A stretch of DNA of 64,000 nucleotides from NCBI GenBank assembly GCA_006386115.1, contig VFIW01000007.1, positions 1,026,693-1,090,692 of the forward strand. Reading direction: 5' to 3'. This document shows positions 41,401 to 49,541 of the stretch, one piece after another. How positions within the stretch are numbered: the first letter of the stretch is position 1; each line of letters starts with the position of its first letter. Source of the stretch: Globisporangium splendens. Taxonomy: Eukaryota > Oomycota > Peronosporomycetes > Pythiales > Pythiaceae. Below the pieces are notes generated by a model, which made no database searches, had not been told where the DNA came from, and saw only the letters and a program-made list of their open reading frames with translations. A program made the position numbers and the translations under genes.

Positions 41401-43490
41401 GGGCAACCTTGACGAATCCCCGACTTGACCTCCCATTCTCTCGACAGTTCACCGTTCACCAGGTACTGCGCCGTAGTGTCCGTGTGCATTCGACGTACTA
41501 AATCCACAAATTGTCGCCCAAAACCGAACTTGCTCAGCACAAGGTACAGAAAGCCTCTGTCCAATGTGTCGTAAGCCTTCATGAAGTCAAGCATCACAAT
41601 TCCCGTAGCGTCATCGAACCCTTCAGTGCTGCTGTGGTACGCTTTATCCAATGCGGCTTGCATGATGAGGATCGCGTTCTCCATTAGTCGGTCGCGTACG
41701 AAGCCTTGTTGTTCTTCTCCGATGATCCACAGAAGGATGTCTTGCAACCTTGTTGCTAGGACTTTTGCAAACAACTTGTAGGTGGTCGTAAGCAGAGTGA
41801 TTGGTCTGTAATCGAGGGGATTTGGCGAATCTCCTTTCTTGCGCAACGGAATAACGATTCCTTGACCGAATGATCTTGGCATGGGTGCCCCGTGTTGGAT
41901 GTTGTTGAATTCCCGCACCAAAACGTCGACCATCGCGTCCTCGCAATCCTTGTAGAAGTCATTGTTCAGACTGTCCACGCCACCTGCCTTATGCCGATGT
42001 AAAGCCGCGATTGCCTCTCGTACTTCTTTTTCAGTAATGGGTGCCATCAAGTCTTGGTTTTGCGCTTCCGTGACTTTCCGAGTTTCCGGAATGTACACCA
42101 GTGCATCGAATCGCAGTTCAGCCTTGTGCGGAGGGACCGTAGCATGGCTCTGGCCGGTGATTTGGTGCCACTCAGCCCCCATGATGTCCGCTAGACTCAC
42201 GTTTGGTGGGTGGTACCTTCCGGGGGTCGGTTCCAATCGCGAAATTGTTTGATCCCGCTGCCAGTTGGCGATCCTCCGAAAGAAGTGACGAACATCCCCC
42301 TGCGTTGCTTGCATATACTTACCGAATTTAAACTCTGCTGCCTCTCTTGCCGCGTTTGCTTGTTCTTCGATCAGCTGACGCCTTGAGCGTTTCACCGGTT
42401 GGTGCTGCTGATCCTCCAACTTTTGCTGGTATCTTCGCACTTGCCGCTTCTCTGCTCGACTCACTCTCAGTATTGCTTTGATGATGCGCTGCTCCAGGTG
42501 GCTCCACTCGATTGGTCCTTCACTCTGCATCAGCTCCAGCTCGCGACTGATTGCCTGTTGCACTCCAGTCCGCACCAAGTCAGGACGCGAAGTACGTATC
42601 GGGTACCTGCACTTGTTCACCTTCCTTGGTCTCTGCGGTTGGCTCGTCCATTTCATATGCAGCACCACTGCTTGGTGATCCGAGTAGCGCTTGGGTAGCT
42701 CTATGGCCTCCCATTGCACGGCGCTTCCCAGATTTCCTGCTATATAGAATCGGTCGAGTCGACTGGCTGAGTTTTTTCTCCAGTATGTGAAATGTTCCGT
42801 CGGTTCTCGCTGCACTGGCCACTCCGGATCCTCCACTAGCTCCCGTGCGTCGTGTATGTTCCACTCCGTCACTAATCTTCTCAGTTCTGCACTTTCGCAT
42901 TGCATCGGTAGCAGAACTCCTCTTTGGTACCGGTCTCGTTGCTTGTCGAGCACACAATTGAAGTCACCTCCGAGCACTGCTGCTGCACGATGAGTCCCGA
43001 ACTCCTCGTTTAGGCGTCGGAAGAAGTGTTCTCGCTCTGATTTCTTGTTGGGTGCGTACACGTTAATCCACACCACTCCCTTGGACTTGATAGCGACTGT
43101 GCGATTTGTCCACTTGGATTCCTCGATCAGTTTTGTTTCGCTAATTGTCTTCGGATTTGTGAGTATTGCAACTCCGCCGGTCGCGTCTGGATGGATGGAC
43201 CAAAAGGACGTTGCTTCGTCCAGGTTTGTAATCCCCCATATTCGGTTCCAGTATTGTCGGAGTCTGCGTTCTTCTTTGGCTGTGGTGATCCTCGTTTCCT
43301 GCAAATAAATGATGTCATACTTTTCTGCGGTTAGTGCCCCCTTGAGATCCTCTAACCATTTTGTTCGTTCTTTCTTTTTGAATCCGCACACGTTCTGAGT
43401 TAATACCCGTAGCGTGTTAGGACATGATCTTTTTTCCTTTTTTTGGTTTTTGTAAAATGCATTCTTGAGGGCATGTAGCGCGGCGTACAT
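38463..43490 (-). CDS. LINE B ORF2: APE endonuclease, RT, zinc-binding segment, RNase H
   Basis: 1675 aa with no interruption. APE covers about residues 28-275 ('LTQNVCGF', 'YLQETR', 'NVYAPN', 'LGGDFNCVLD', 'SRLDRFY', 'YSDHQAV'). The RT has 'LDYRPITLL', 'QQGFVRDRL', 'GIRQGCPLAPLLFIV' and catalytic 'FVDD' at 738-741. A zf-RVT-like Cys/His region follows ('CPSNAGCGETKETISHILWS'). The RNase H starts at 'YFDGGARGNPGPGGSG' (Asp about 1492) and keeps the Glu in 'NWCEY', the Asp in 'VFGDS' and the Asp in 'NKMTDLLAN'. The '(D)GG(A/S)RGNPGPGG' signature resembles archaeal/plant-type RNase HI. It would nick target DNA, reverse-transcribe and remove RNA. It is clearly related to LINE A ORF2 but well diverged. 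Confidence 0.93.
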   Translation of the reverse strand: MYAALHALKNAFYKNQKKEKRSCPNTLRVLTQNVCGFKKKERTKWLEDLKGALTAEKYDIIYLQETRITTAKEERRLRQYWNRIWGITNLDEATSFWSIHPDATGGVAILTNPKTISETKLIEESKWTNRTVAIKSKGVVWINVYAPNKKSEREHFFRRLNEEFGTHRAAAVLGGDFNCVLDKQRDRYQRGVLLPMQCESAELRRLVTEWNIHDARELVEDPEWPVQREPTEHFTYWRKNSASRLDRFYIAGNLGSAVQWEAIELPKRYSDHQAVVLHMKWTSQPQRPRKVNKCRYPIRTSRPDLVRTGVQQAISRELELMQSEGPIEWSHLEQRIIKAILRVSRAEKRQVRRYQQKLEDQQHQPVKRSRRQLIEEQANAAREAAEFKFGKYMQATQGDVRHFFRRIANWQRDQTISRLEPTPGRYHPPNVSLADIMGAEWHQITGQSHATVPPHKAELRFDALVYIPETRKVTEAQNQDLMAPITEKEVREAIAALHRHKAGGVDSLNNDFYKDCEDAMVDVLVREFNNIQHGAPMPRSFGQGIVIPLRKKGDSPNPLDYRPITLLTTTYKLFAKVLATRLQDILLWIIGEEQQGFVRDRLMENAILIMQAALDKAYHSSTEGFDDATGIVMLDFMKAYDTLDRGFLYLVLSKFGFGRQFVDLVRRMHTDTTAQYLVNGELSREWEVKSGIRQGCPLAPLLFIVAAEILALAVQQDPYLEGIRVTKSGAEPHLISTFVDDSAVFLKQGRQLPRLMQLLTEFGQQSGLHVQPTKSSYISLNTAVVQEQRCGIPILKHGETVRYLGIQIGTGNITQANWEDRLQKLRTRLIIATKVSNSVVGRVLILNSVLLPSILFTAGYIKPPAKVVDQLVNLQKQFLWKSTLGTDGMRHKVSPSLLYLPVKEGGIGLYSIPLAIKRQAMRRTTRWLQRARDRYTEAWHEQVHQDKSQNWGCCAISPKERSQHAQARLYQTNNIHRLGWEYLGEDLVAAEGRNPAWKDDLKRQMESLLPTVDLEWRSDGRVGVYFGRKPEQTIHQLSEETRAFWPSFQWNDNPWIIDSQGGQYTVKTVPFLKECNLGSFNVRREEERVFSVRLPTMMATLTSKRRAVLRKLVTSIILCSPEIEIDVGSQLISQQEPWSRKPTKREYKWISNGMGTIIAMPGSERSHTDYIQMQRQANGVLWTVTDWTGDATCQQDVAMIEEEIKTVGWTFKPHPLTTHCPWLVHECTPPNSIQKTIDRARTRRLHSKLYQGLGVLVDKLNEVAKTDQWYSHVQYRLPADLWKQRGCLTPYQMWTTYRISTMQLNLFHPGRSESSACPSNAGCGETKETISHILWSCKRAQAAWMAFLGRWIGRTLTEQALNLFLPHIASRSAPPGQRSLLRELEKSFGFITPEHSTALQKLWFIVTSSIPVLLWRTRVEIVHERQHVAIEESTKRVWTACVMQVRAVAHRMRALKGEKINATCLSQLLSVLERQDLSRQLEAWATARLYFDGGARGNPGPGGSGWALIFLNERSNRWELKACGYAYMGPEVTNNWCEYSALKDGLAYSAHYLQHYEVKLEVFGDSQMIIAAQNGFSSIRQTKLQPLAVRVNQIIANFAWTSWNHTKREPNKMTDLLANMAMNSKSAKILTDESRGNDQILMSQVAALLDNDIGATPSKLRNTSLSAVLMRLRNS

Positions 43491-43539
43491 TTCTGTACCT
43501 GGGCTACTGCCATCTTGGTTACCTGTTGGTGTCGTGCCT

Positions 43540-46500
43540 TTAGTACCTTGAGGGCTCGACCGAGTCCACTTCCATGGTGACTTGAGCCATAATCACCGAT
43601 AGAGCTGACCACTCGCTGAGCTCCTCTCCGCTCTTGAAGGCTGCTTTGAGTTCTCTGGTTTGCTTCAATATCGCACAGAAGTCTTCAATCGCCTCGTACA
43701 GGTTGTCTGAGTCTTCGGCGTCGCTAGACCTGAACGTCTGCAGCTCCTCCTCATACACCACTGTGCAGATGATGTAGCGGCTGAGCTTCTCTTGCTGGGT
43801 CGGGTGACAAAGTCGCAGAACTTCGAGACCACCGTACTTCATTCTTCCTAGCATCGACCAGTCTTCCTTGGAGTTGAGTAGTGCCGCCCGTTGTTGCTTC
43901 GTGGCTGCCGTTGCAATCCTGTCAAACCAACCTGTAATCCATACCTTGGTTTCTGCTTCATCGGTGCGGTATAAAAGACGTTTGAGTCCTTCCTCAATCA
44001 CCTGTTCGCGCAGTACTTGTGTCAAGTCCACTAGCGTTGGCCCTCTGAGGTGGTTCAGCACATGATGCGGTCCTGGCGACGTCTTCAACATCGCTAGAAT
44101 TCGCTCCCATTCATTGAGAGCTGCCTGCGTCCATACATCATGATTGGACGAGAGCAGAGGAAAGGGGCATTTGGTTTCTTGTTTCCATTGCTCCTGGAAC
44201 CCTTCCCAATGCTCCTGCAGCGTGCGCTCGAGGTCTCTGCGTTTCTGCATGGAGTCTCCTTCGATCGCCAAACGTCTCGAGAGCGTTCTGGTTTTCTTGA
44301 GGGGGACATTGGGGCTGTTCAGGTTCATCGCGTCGTCACCATCTCCGGCTGTGAGCATCAGGGTTTCGTCTCTATCTCGCTTCCTGGGTTGTGGAGGTAA
44401 CTCGGTTGTGGGCGAGTGATACACCACAAGCTGATTCTCCTGAGATGCGAACGACCAACCGTGATGTCCGCTGAGCTGGTTTGGCTCGAACTTTTCTCGC
44501 TCCTCCAGCGATGGAGTCACCTCTAAATCTTCCAAACTGGAATTGTCGCTTTCCTCCATTGAATCCTCCGCAACTGGTTCGAAGTCGAATTGGCCGGATC
44601 GGTCAGTCTTGAACTCCGTCTTGCTCCTTTCGGATCCTTGGAGATGCTTCGCTAACGAGGAGCTCGTCATAGTCGCCAGTGGCGATGGTTCGTTTAGGGT
44701 TCTGAAATGCAGACTGTTGTAGTGTTCTTTTGCGAATTTCATCACGATTGGAAGTGGACTGCTCGTAGCCTCTGCTTCGATTCTGTCCTGACGAAGCTCG
44801 TCTTCCCATTGCTTCCCCGTGCACGCATGCTCTTTGGCTGACAGAAACTGGCCTCCTGCCTGGACTCTGGATTGTGGCTTGTAAATTGCAAACCCTTTTC
44901 GGTTTCCGTACGTTGTCTCGATGAGCACGAAGACTTTTCTCTGCAAAGCCTTGGCAGCCATCCGCAAGGACTCCGGTCCACCCCACATGGACCCTGGTAG
45001 CGTCGACGATCGGCTGGAGGAGCTGCTTGCGATATCATTGAAATAGTCGAGAACATCTGCTTTCCTTTCTTTTGGGCTCATTTTTCGATCCCCTCTCCCC
45101 AATGCTTCGAGTATTCCCAGATGCGTTCCTTCAGGGAATTCAAGATCGAAGTTGAGACGTGCGGCCGCGTTCATACTTTGCTTGATTCTGCTCGCGGTTG
45201 CCTCGAGCAGCTTCTCATTTGCCATGTTGTCATGCGTGATTTGGAGCATCGCTTCCGCCACTGCATAAAATTGGCAATTTCCGGTAGGTGGTGTCGTTGC
45301 TTCTGCAAGTCCGTTGGCGTCCATCACGTCTTGAAGCGTGTACTCCCCATCCCAGTCCATGATGTCGTTACGGTTCGGGTTGAGCTCGGCTTGTCTTTCC
45401 ACGTGCACCTTCATCAGCTCGTCCATATCTCGTCGAAAGCGCATCAGTTCTTTTGCCCATCGGATGTCCTCCTTGGAAATTTGTCTTGGTCCATTTTTCT
45501 GGCTTGCCTTTGACACGGGTCCTTTTGTATTCGCTACTCCGCCGTTTGGTTTCGCCTTCGCCTGTTCTTTAAGATTGCCGATTTGTTGTACTGGAGTTCC
45601 TGTTCCCACTGTAAACGATGCATTTTTTGTTAGATTTCTTGGATTGGAGTTCGGTTGTGGGCTGGACGTGTTGGTCACGTCAGGCGTCACGGGATTCGCG
45701 TTCTCGCTCGGCTTGTTTTCCTCACTGGCTTGAGGACTCTCTGCTGCTGGTTGGAGGGGCTGTTTCAGTTTGTCGATACTGTCTGAGACCGACTCTTTTA
45801 TTTCCGCTGCACTTGTGAAAGTGGCTGGCTTTCTCGGAAGTTTACTCACGATTTCGTCATCTGCGTAAATACAGTTGTTAGTTTTTAGTTCCTCTTCCGT
45901 TGCCTTACATGCTCGCGCGAAATGTCCCGCTGCCCCGCAGATTAAACAAGGAGCAATTCGATACTTGGATGCGTGGTGAAGGATGAGCGTTCGCCCTCGC
46001 CAAATAATTCGTCTGACATCGATAAGCGCTTTTGGACACAATTCGTCTTCAAAGAGCACCTCCCACCACTGCGATTGGTTGGATCTTGGGCCGTACTGAT
46101 CAAGTGGGTAGGCGTAGAATCGCTTGCCTGTCGTCTGCTTCAAGTATTCTAAAAACAAGGCCATATTCATTGAGCGAGCAGTGTTTAAAAGCTGAATTTT
46201 GTACCTGGATCTCGATTCTGCGTTTTGTAGCCCGTCCGCTCCCAATTGCCTGTTCCAAACATTGTTTGCCTCCTGTCGCTCTCCGGTAGTCTCCGTCTGG
46301 TGTGCGGATATGAGCTGCACCAATTGGCGTCGGAAGGGGATCGTCGTTTTGTTCCATTTCGCCGCTGTGCTCCTGTCAAAGAAATAGAAGTGGAGAGAAT
46401 GAGTACTGTCATTATATTCCGCAGCTTTGAGGTCTTTCAGCATCGCCATTGTCTCTTCCATTTTGCCGTCATTTCGGTATCTCGCTGCCTGCAAAATGGC

Positions 46501-47691
46501 TTCCACGATTCGTCCGGTCGATTGGTGATCTTTGTAAACCTGCGTTGCATCCGATAATTTGCCGACCAGCTCTCCTTCCACCTGAGCTGCGATGGTGTTC
46601 TGGAAGCGGAAAAGGGTGTCCCCATCACACACTCGCCGTAGGAATTGAGGCAGGTGTCGAATCAGGAGTTCGCCTTCCACGATCGCAAGCATGATTTCCC
46701 ATTCCATCGTTGTCGGCTGGCGCAGGGTTACTGAGTACTCGAACTTTTGCTTGCAGTGTCGGATCATGTTGCTTTGTTCCTCCTCCGAGTATTTGTCCGA
46801 TTTGAAGGTGAAGGGTTGGGTACCTTGCTCTTTGGCTTTTGTTTGACTGTTGGTGCTGGTTTGCGAACCCCATGGCGAAGCCTTGGTTTCTTCTGCCAGC
46901 TTGTTCTGGTCAATTCTCTTTTGGATAAGCGCTACCACTGTCCACGATGACCGGTGCATATCCTTGCATAAATCTTGGATCGTCCGCTTCCACTCCGGAA
47001 AGGATTTTCCCTTTTCAATTGCCAGTAGACGGAAAAGGTCTACCAGTGCGTCCGCTTCTTCTCCATTGAGTGTTGGGTAATTGTCGTTCGCCTTTTTTGG
47101 TTTCTCCAGAATCCGCATCCCGTTGTAAAGAGCCGTGAACATTAACCGCACTTCGTATTCAATCTCCACTTTGTTGACCGCGTTTGGTGACACACACAAC
47201 TTTGCGGCGAGGGCTTCGTATCTCTCCACTGGTGTAGTCTCCGTCGACGCTTCTTTTCGAGAACCTTCCGCACGCGATGGTGTCGTGCCCTCTTCAATGG
47301 TCCTTATCTTTTCTTGTCCTCCTGCTTTTAATTGGGCCGTATCGTTCGTGTGCACAGAATCTAGGGCTCCCCCTTCTTCGTGCTGCGACGCTCGTGTGGC
47401 CACATCTGCGTCGACTTGCGCACGCACACTCCGCAGCGCGGTGGCTGTCTTTGTGGAAACACTTTCTGGAGCTTCCTTCCGCGCGGCCCCCTCCTTTGGT
47501 TGCTCCATATTCGCCATGGAGACCTCAGGAGAAAGCATTCGCTTATCGCTCTTTATAAAGGCTCGTATACTCAGTTCAGTATATTCGCCCCTTTCCAATG
47601 ATCTTGGCAGTGGACTGTCGATTGTCGTCGTGGTACTTGTACTCCCGATACAAACAGCTTGTACCAAGGCTGTCTGTCCTGTAGAAGGCAA
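43540..47691 (-). CDS. LINE B ORF1 protein with CCHC knuckle and OTU-like cysteine protease domain
   Basis: 1383 aa from the ATG at 47691; an ATG at 47517 ('MANMEQ') is an alternative start. Residues about 430-455 ('LHFYFFDRSTAAKW') match LINE A ORF1, so the two ORF1s are homologous. The CCHC knuckle is C582-x2-C-x4-H-x4-C595. A Pro/Ser/Asn-rich linker follows. Residues about 780-1000 look like an OTU fold: 'TGNCQFYAVAEAM' with nucleophile Cys806, 'WGGPESLRMAAKAL' and 'VFVLIE' in the core, and 'EHYNSL' with His990. OTU enzymes cleave ubiquitin or ubiquitin-like chains. Here the domain may act on host ubiquitin or process ORF1; both are inference. LINE A ORF1 has a coiled coil at this place instead. 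Confidence 0.88.
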   Translation of the reverse strand: MPSTGQTALVQAVCIGSTSTTTTIDSPLPRSLERGEYTELSIRAFIKSDKRMLSPEVSMANMEQPKEGAARKEAPESVSTKTATALRSVRAQVDADVATRASQHEEGGALDSVHTNDTAQLKAGGQEKIRTIEEGTTPSRAEGSRKEASTETTPVERYEALAAKLCVSPNAVNKVEIEYEVRLMFTALYNGMRILEKPKKANDNYPTLNGEEADALVDLFRLLAIEKGKSFPEWKRTIQDLCKDMHRSSWTVVALIQKRIDQNKLAEETKASPWGSQTSTNSQTKAKEQGTQPFTFKSDKYSEEEQSNMIRHCKQKFEYSVTLRQPTTMEWEIMLAIVEGELLIRHLPQFLRRVCDGDTLFRFQNTIAAQVEGELVGKLSDATQVYKDHQSTGRIVEAILQAARYRNDGKMEETMAMLKDLKAAEYNDSTHSLHFYFFDRSTAAKWNKTTIPFRRQLVQLISAHQTETTGERQEANNVWNRQLGADGLQNAESRSRYKIQLLNTARSMNMALFLEYLKQTTGKRFYAYPLDQYGPRSNQSQWWEVLFEDELCPKALIDVRRIIWRGRTLILHHASKYRIAPCLICGAAGHFARACKATEEELKTNNCIYADDEIVSKLPRKPATFTSAAEIKESVSDSIDKLKQPLQPAAESPQASEENKPSENANPVTPDVTNTSSPQPNSNPRNLTKNASFTVGTGTPVQQIGNLKEQAKAKPNGGVANTKGPVSKASQKNGPRQISKEDIRWAKELMRFRRDMDELMKVHVERQAELNPNRNDIMDWDGEYTLQDVMDANGLAEATTPPTGNCQFYAVAEAMLQITHDNMANEKLLEATASRIKQSMNAAARLNFDLEFPEGTHLGILEALGRGDRKMSPKERKADVLDYFNDIASSSSSRSSTLPGSMWGGPESLRMAAKALQRKVFVLIETTYGNRKGFAIYKPQSRVQAGGQFLSAKEHACTGKQWEDELRQDRIEAEATSSPLPIVMKFAKEHYNSLHFRTLNEPSPLATMTSSSLAKHLQGSERSKTEFKTDRSGQFDFEPVAEDSMEESDNSSLEDLEVTPSLEEREKFEPNQLSGHHGWSFASQENQLVVYHSPTTELPPQPRKRDRDETLMLTAGDGDDAMNLNSPNVPLKKTRTLSRRLAIEGDSMQKRRDLERTLQEHWEGFQEQWKQETKCPFPLLSSNHDVWTQAALNEWERILAMLKTSPGPHHVLNHLRGPTLVDLTQVLREQVIEEGLKRLLYRTDEAETKVWITGWFDRIATAATKQQRAALLNSKEDWSMLGRMKYGGLEVLRLCHPTQQEKLSRYIICTVVYEEELQTFRSSDAEDSDNLYEAIEDFCAILKQTRELKAAFKSGEELSEWSALSVIMAQVTMEVDSVEPSRY

Positions 47692-47701
47692 GATCGAAAG
47701 T

Positions 47702-47716
47702 TCTCTGGGTGAGCAG
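47702..47716. repeat. 15-bp target repeat, copy 3 of 4
   Basis: TCTCTGGGTGAGCAG between LINE B copies 3 and 4, shared as the target duplication of both. Confidence 0.95.
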
Positions 47717-48090
47717 AGAGAGAGAGAAGGTAATTCTATTTAACTTATGATCTACATATAGTTTAAGAATTCCTGAGTCTCATTAACACTGCTGACAGTG
47801 AGGTGTTTCTAAGTTTTGACGGTGTGGCACCGATATCATTGTGAGTAGAAACTGCGACTTGGGACTAAGAATTTGAATCGTTCCCCCGCCGATTCATCGG
47901 TGAGTATCTTCGCACTCTTGGAGTTCATTGCCACGTTGGCGAGAAGATCGGCCATTTTTGTTTTGTTCTCGTTTTGTGTGATTCCAGGAGATCCACGCAA
48001 AGTTGGCGATGATTTGATTTACCCGAACTGCTAGTGGCTGCAACTCGGTCCTGCGTATTGAGGAGAACCCGTTCTGGGCTGCGATAAATC
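47717..48090 (-). mobile_element. LINE B copy 4, strongly 5'-truncated
   Basis: 374 bp: the last part of the RNase H from 'IAAQNGFSSIRRTEL', the 3' UTR and the TC tail. It is flanked by the 15-bp repeat (47702-47716 and 48091-48105). It has small frameshifts, for example an extra T in 'KREQNKMAD' and an indel near 47850. Confidence 0.85.
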
Positions 48091-48105
48091 TCTCTGGGTG
48101 AGCAG
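48091..48105. repeat. 15-bp target repeat, copy 4 of 4
   Basis: TCTCTGGGTGAGCAG at the boundary between LINE B copy 4 and the 5' part of LINE A copy 7. Confidence 0.95.
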
Positions 48106-48235
48106 CATCAGGCTGAGGCGGTGTCTGGCCCATCATGCCTCTTTTTATTTCTTCAACGCGATGGGGATCCCAACCAGAACATGCGGAATTCGCACCGCCA
48201 CCATCAGGAGGCTGTTCAGGAGGAGGCTCCGTCAT
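48091..48235 (-). pseudogene. LINE A ORF1 N-terminal fragment
   Basis: About 48 codons from the ATG at 48235, Pro/Gly-rich with 'CSGWDPHRVEEIKRGMMG'. Interrupted after 'AHPE' by ~10.5 kb of insertions; its continuation is at 37520-33861. Confidence 0.75.
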
Positions 48236-48298
48236 TGGTCGAAACTCCGAAAACAGCTGGTTACTGAAGGATGGGACGCTGGCTCTTGATTGGTTCTT
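48106..48298 (-). mobile_element. LINE A copy 7, detached 5' part
   Basis: Read on minus, it holds the ORF1 start ATG (48235-48233, 'MTEPPPEQPPDGGG') and runs in frame to 'QPDAAHPE' at the 15-bp target. It is continuous in frame with 37520 after the insertions are removed. LINE B copy 5 separates it from the remaining 5' UTR (49012-49053). Confidence 0.8.
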
Positions 48299-48314
48299 GC
48301 TTGAGTCTTGGGGC

Positions 48315-48995
48315 GCCAACTGCTCAGCGTACTGGAGAGACAAGACCTGTCGCGTCAACTTGAAGCGTGGGCGACAGCGCGTTTGTATTTCGATGGAGGT
48401 GCACGCGGCAACCCAGGTCCAGGAGGCAGTGGTTGGGCACTCATCTTCCTGAATGAACGCACCAATCGATGGGAACTCAAAGCATGCGGCTATGCGTACA
48501 TGGGACCAGAAGTCACGAACAATTGGTGCGAATACAGCGCACTGAAAGATGGCCTGGCATACAGTGCACACTACCTACTGCACTATGAAGTCAAGTTGGA
48601 AGTCTTCGGAGACAGCCAAATGATTATCGCAGCCCAGAACGGGTTCGCCTCAATACGCCAGACCGAGTTGCAGCCACTAGCAGTTCGGGTAAACCAAATC
48701 ATCGCCAACTTTGCGTGGATCTCCTGGAATCACACAAAACGAGAACAAAACAAAATGGCCGATCTTCTCGCCAACGTGGCAATGAACTCCAAGAGTGCGA
48801 AGATACTCACCGACGAATCGCGGGGGAACGATCAAGTCCTTCTGTCCCAAGTCGCAGCTCTGCTCGACAATGATATCAGTGCCACACCGTCAAAACTTAG
48901 AAACACCTCACTGTCAGCAGTGTTAATGAGACTCAGGAATTCTTAAACTATATGTAGATCATAAGTTAAATAGAATTACCTTCTCTCTCTCTCCC
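48315..48995 (+). mobile_element. LINE B copy 5, 5'-truncated, 16-bp TSD
   Basis: Exact 16-bp duplications GCTTGAGTCTTGGGGC lie at 48299-48314 and 48996-49011. The element holds the RNase H domain (open to the stop at 48944-48946), with 'YFDGGARGNPGPGGSG', 'NWCEYSALKDGLAY', 'VFGDSQMII' and 'NKMADLLANVAM'. The 3' UTR and the tail TTCTCTCTCTCTCCC follow. It inserted in the 5' UTR of LINE A copy 7 in the opposite orientation to LINE B copies 3 and 4. Confidence 0.9.
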
Positions 48996-49053
48996 GCTTG
49001 AGTCTTGGGGCTTGGTATTGCGTAATCTGTGGGGTAGACCGCAAATTTCACAA

Positions 49054-49247
49054 TGACAACACCAAGATCGGTGATGCGGTCGCCTACCAAAGTAGATAAC
49101 CAGCGCATTGGATCGGGGTCAATTTGTTCCCATGGTTAGCCTGAATGTGATGGCTGTTGTGCTTGATCAACAGCATTCGGCGCGTTCGCAGAGTATGCCG
49201 AAGTGGCCGCAGCTACCGCCATCAAGGTGCCAACGCCAGATCCTTCG

Positions 49248-49279
<32 letters not shown>

Positions 49280-49541
49280 CTTAGTTTGTTGTGGTATCTC
49301 TGCATCGGTTGCCCTCGAAGTTGCCGGTGGATTGTAGTACCCGAACGGCATTGACTTGGTCTTTGAGACCATCGGTGGCGAGATTTCCAAGACAGCGGTC
49401 GATAACATCGCGGTGCATGGTCGTATCTTGTTGTTCGGCTACATCTCGAGCTATGCGGATCAGGGTGCGAGCGACAAGCTGGTGTTCTCGCAAGTTGGTC
49501 CAACGTTGCTGCGCAAGTCGGCGTCGGCGCACGGCTTCATC
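49054..49541 (+). pseudogene. MDR pseudogene, third partial copy
   Basis: Matches 27939-28413: the end of exon 1, the intron and the damaged exon 2, with the same deletion, the same stop and the same LINE A junction. It was therefore copied after LINE A had inserted. Its C tract is longer (30) and is followed by 'TTAG' instead of 'TTG'. Confidence 0.88.
49251..49280. repeat. Poly(C) tract, 30 bases
   Basis: Longest of the three homologous homopolymers (18, 19, 30). Its exact length could be affected by sequencing error. Confidence 0.85.

Larger units (their letters stand above)
38417..47701 (-). mobile_element. LINE B copy 3, apparently complete, 9.3 kb
   Basis: Flanked by exact 15-bp repeats (38402-38416 and 47702-47716). 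Both ORFs are open: ORF1 47691-43540 and ORF2 43490-38463, 49 bp apart. The 3' UTR is ~46 bp and ends in a TC-rich tail (TTCTCTCTCTCT read on minus), not poly(A). The 5' UTR before the first in-frame ATG is only ~10 bp, so the copy may be very slightly truncated, unless translation starts at 47517. It is the best candidate for an active element in the window. Confidence 0.9.

Noticed and set aside
38417..48090. LINE B as a strictly site-specific R2-type element
   Set aside because: It has an APE endonuclease, and LINE B copy 5 uses an unrelated 16-bp target. At most a preference is supported.
47894..48571. 225-codon minus-strand frame
   Set aside because: It is a fusion by chance of antisense LINE B copy 5, the LINE A ORF1 start and LINE B copy 4. 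Only the middle piece (48235-48091) is real coding sequence.
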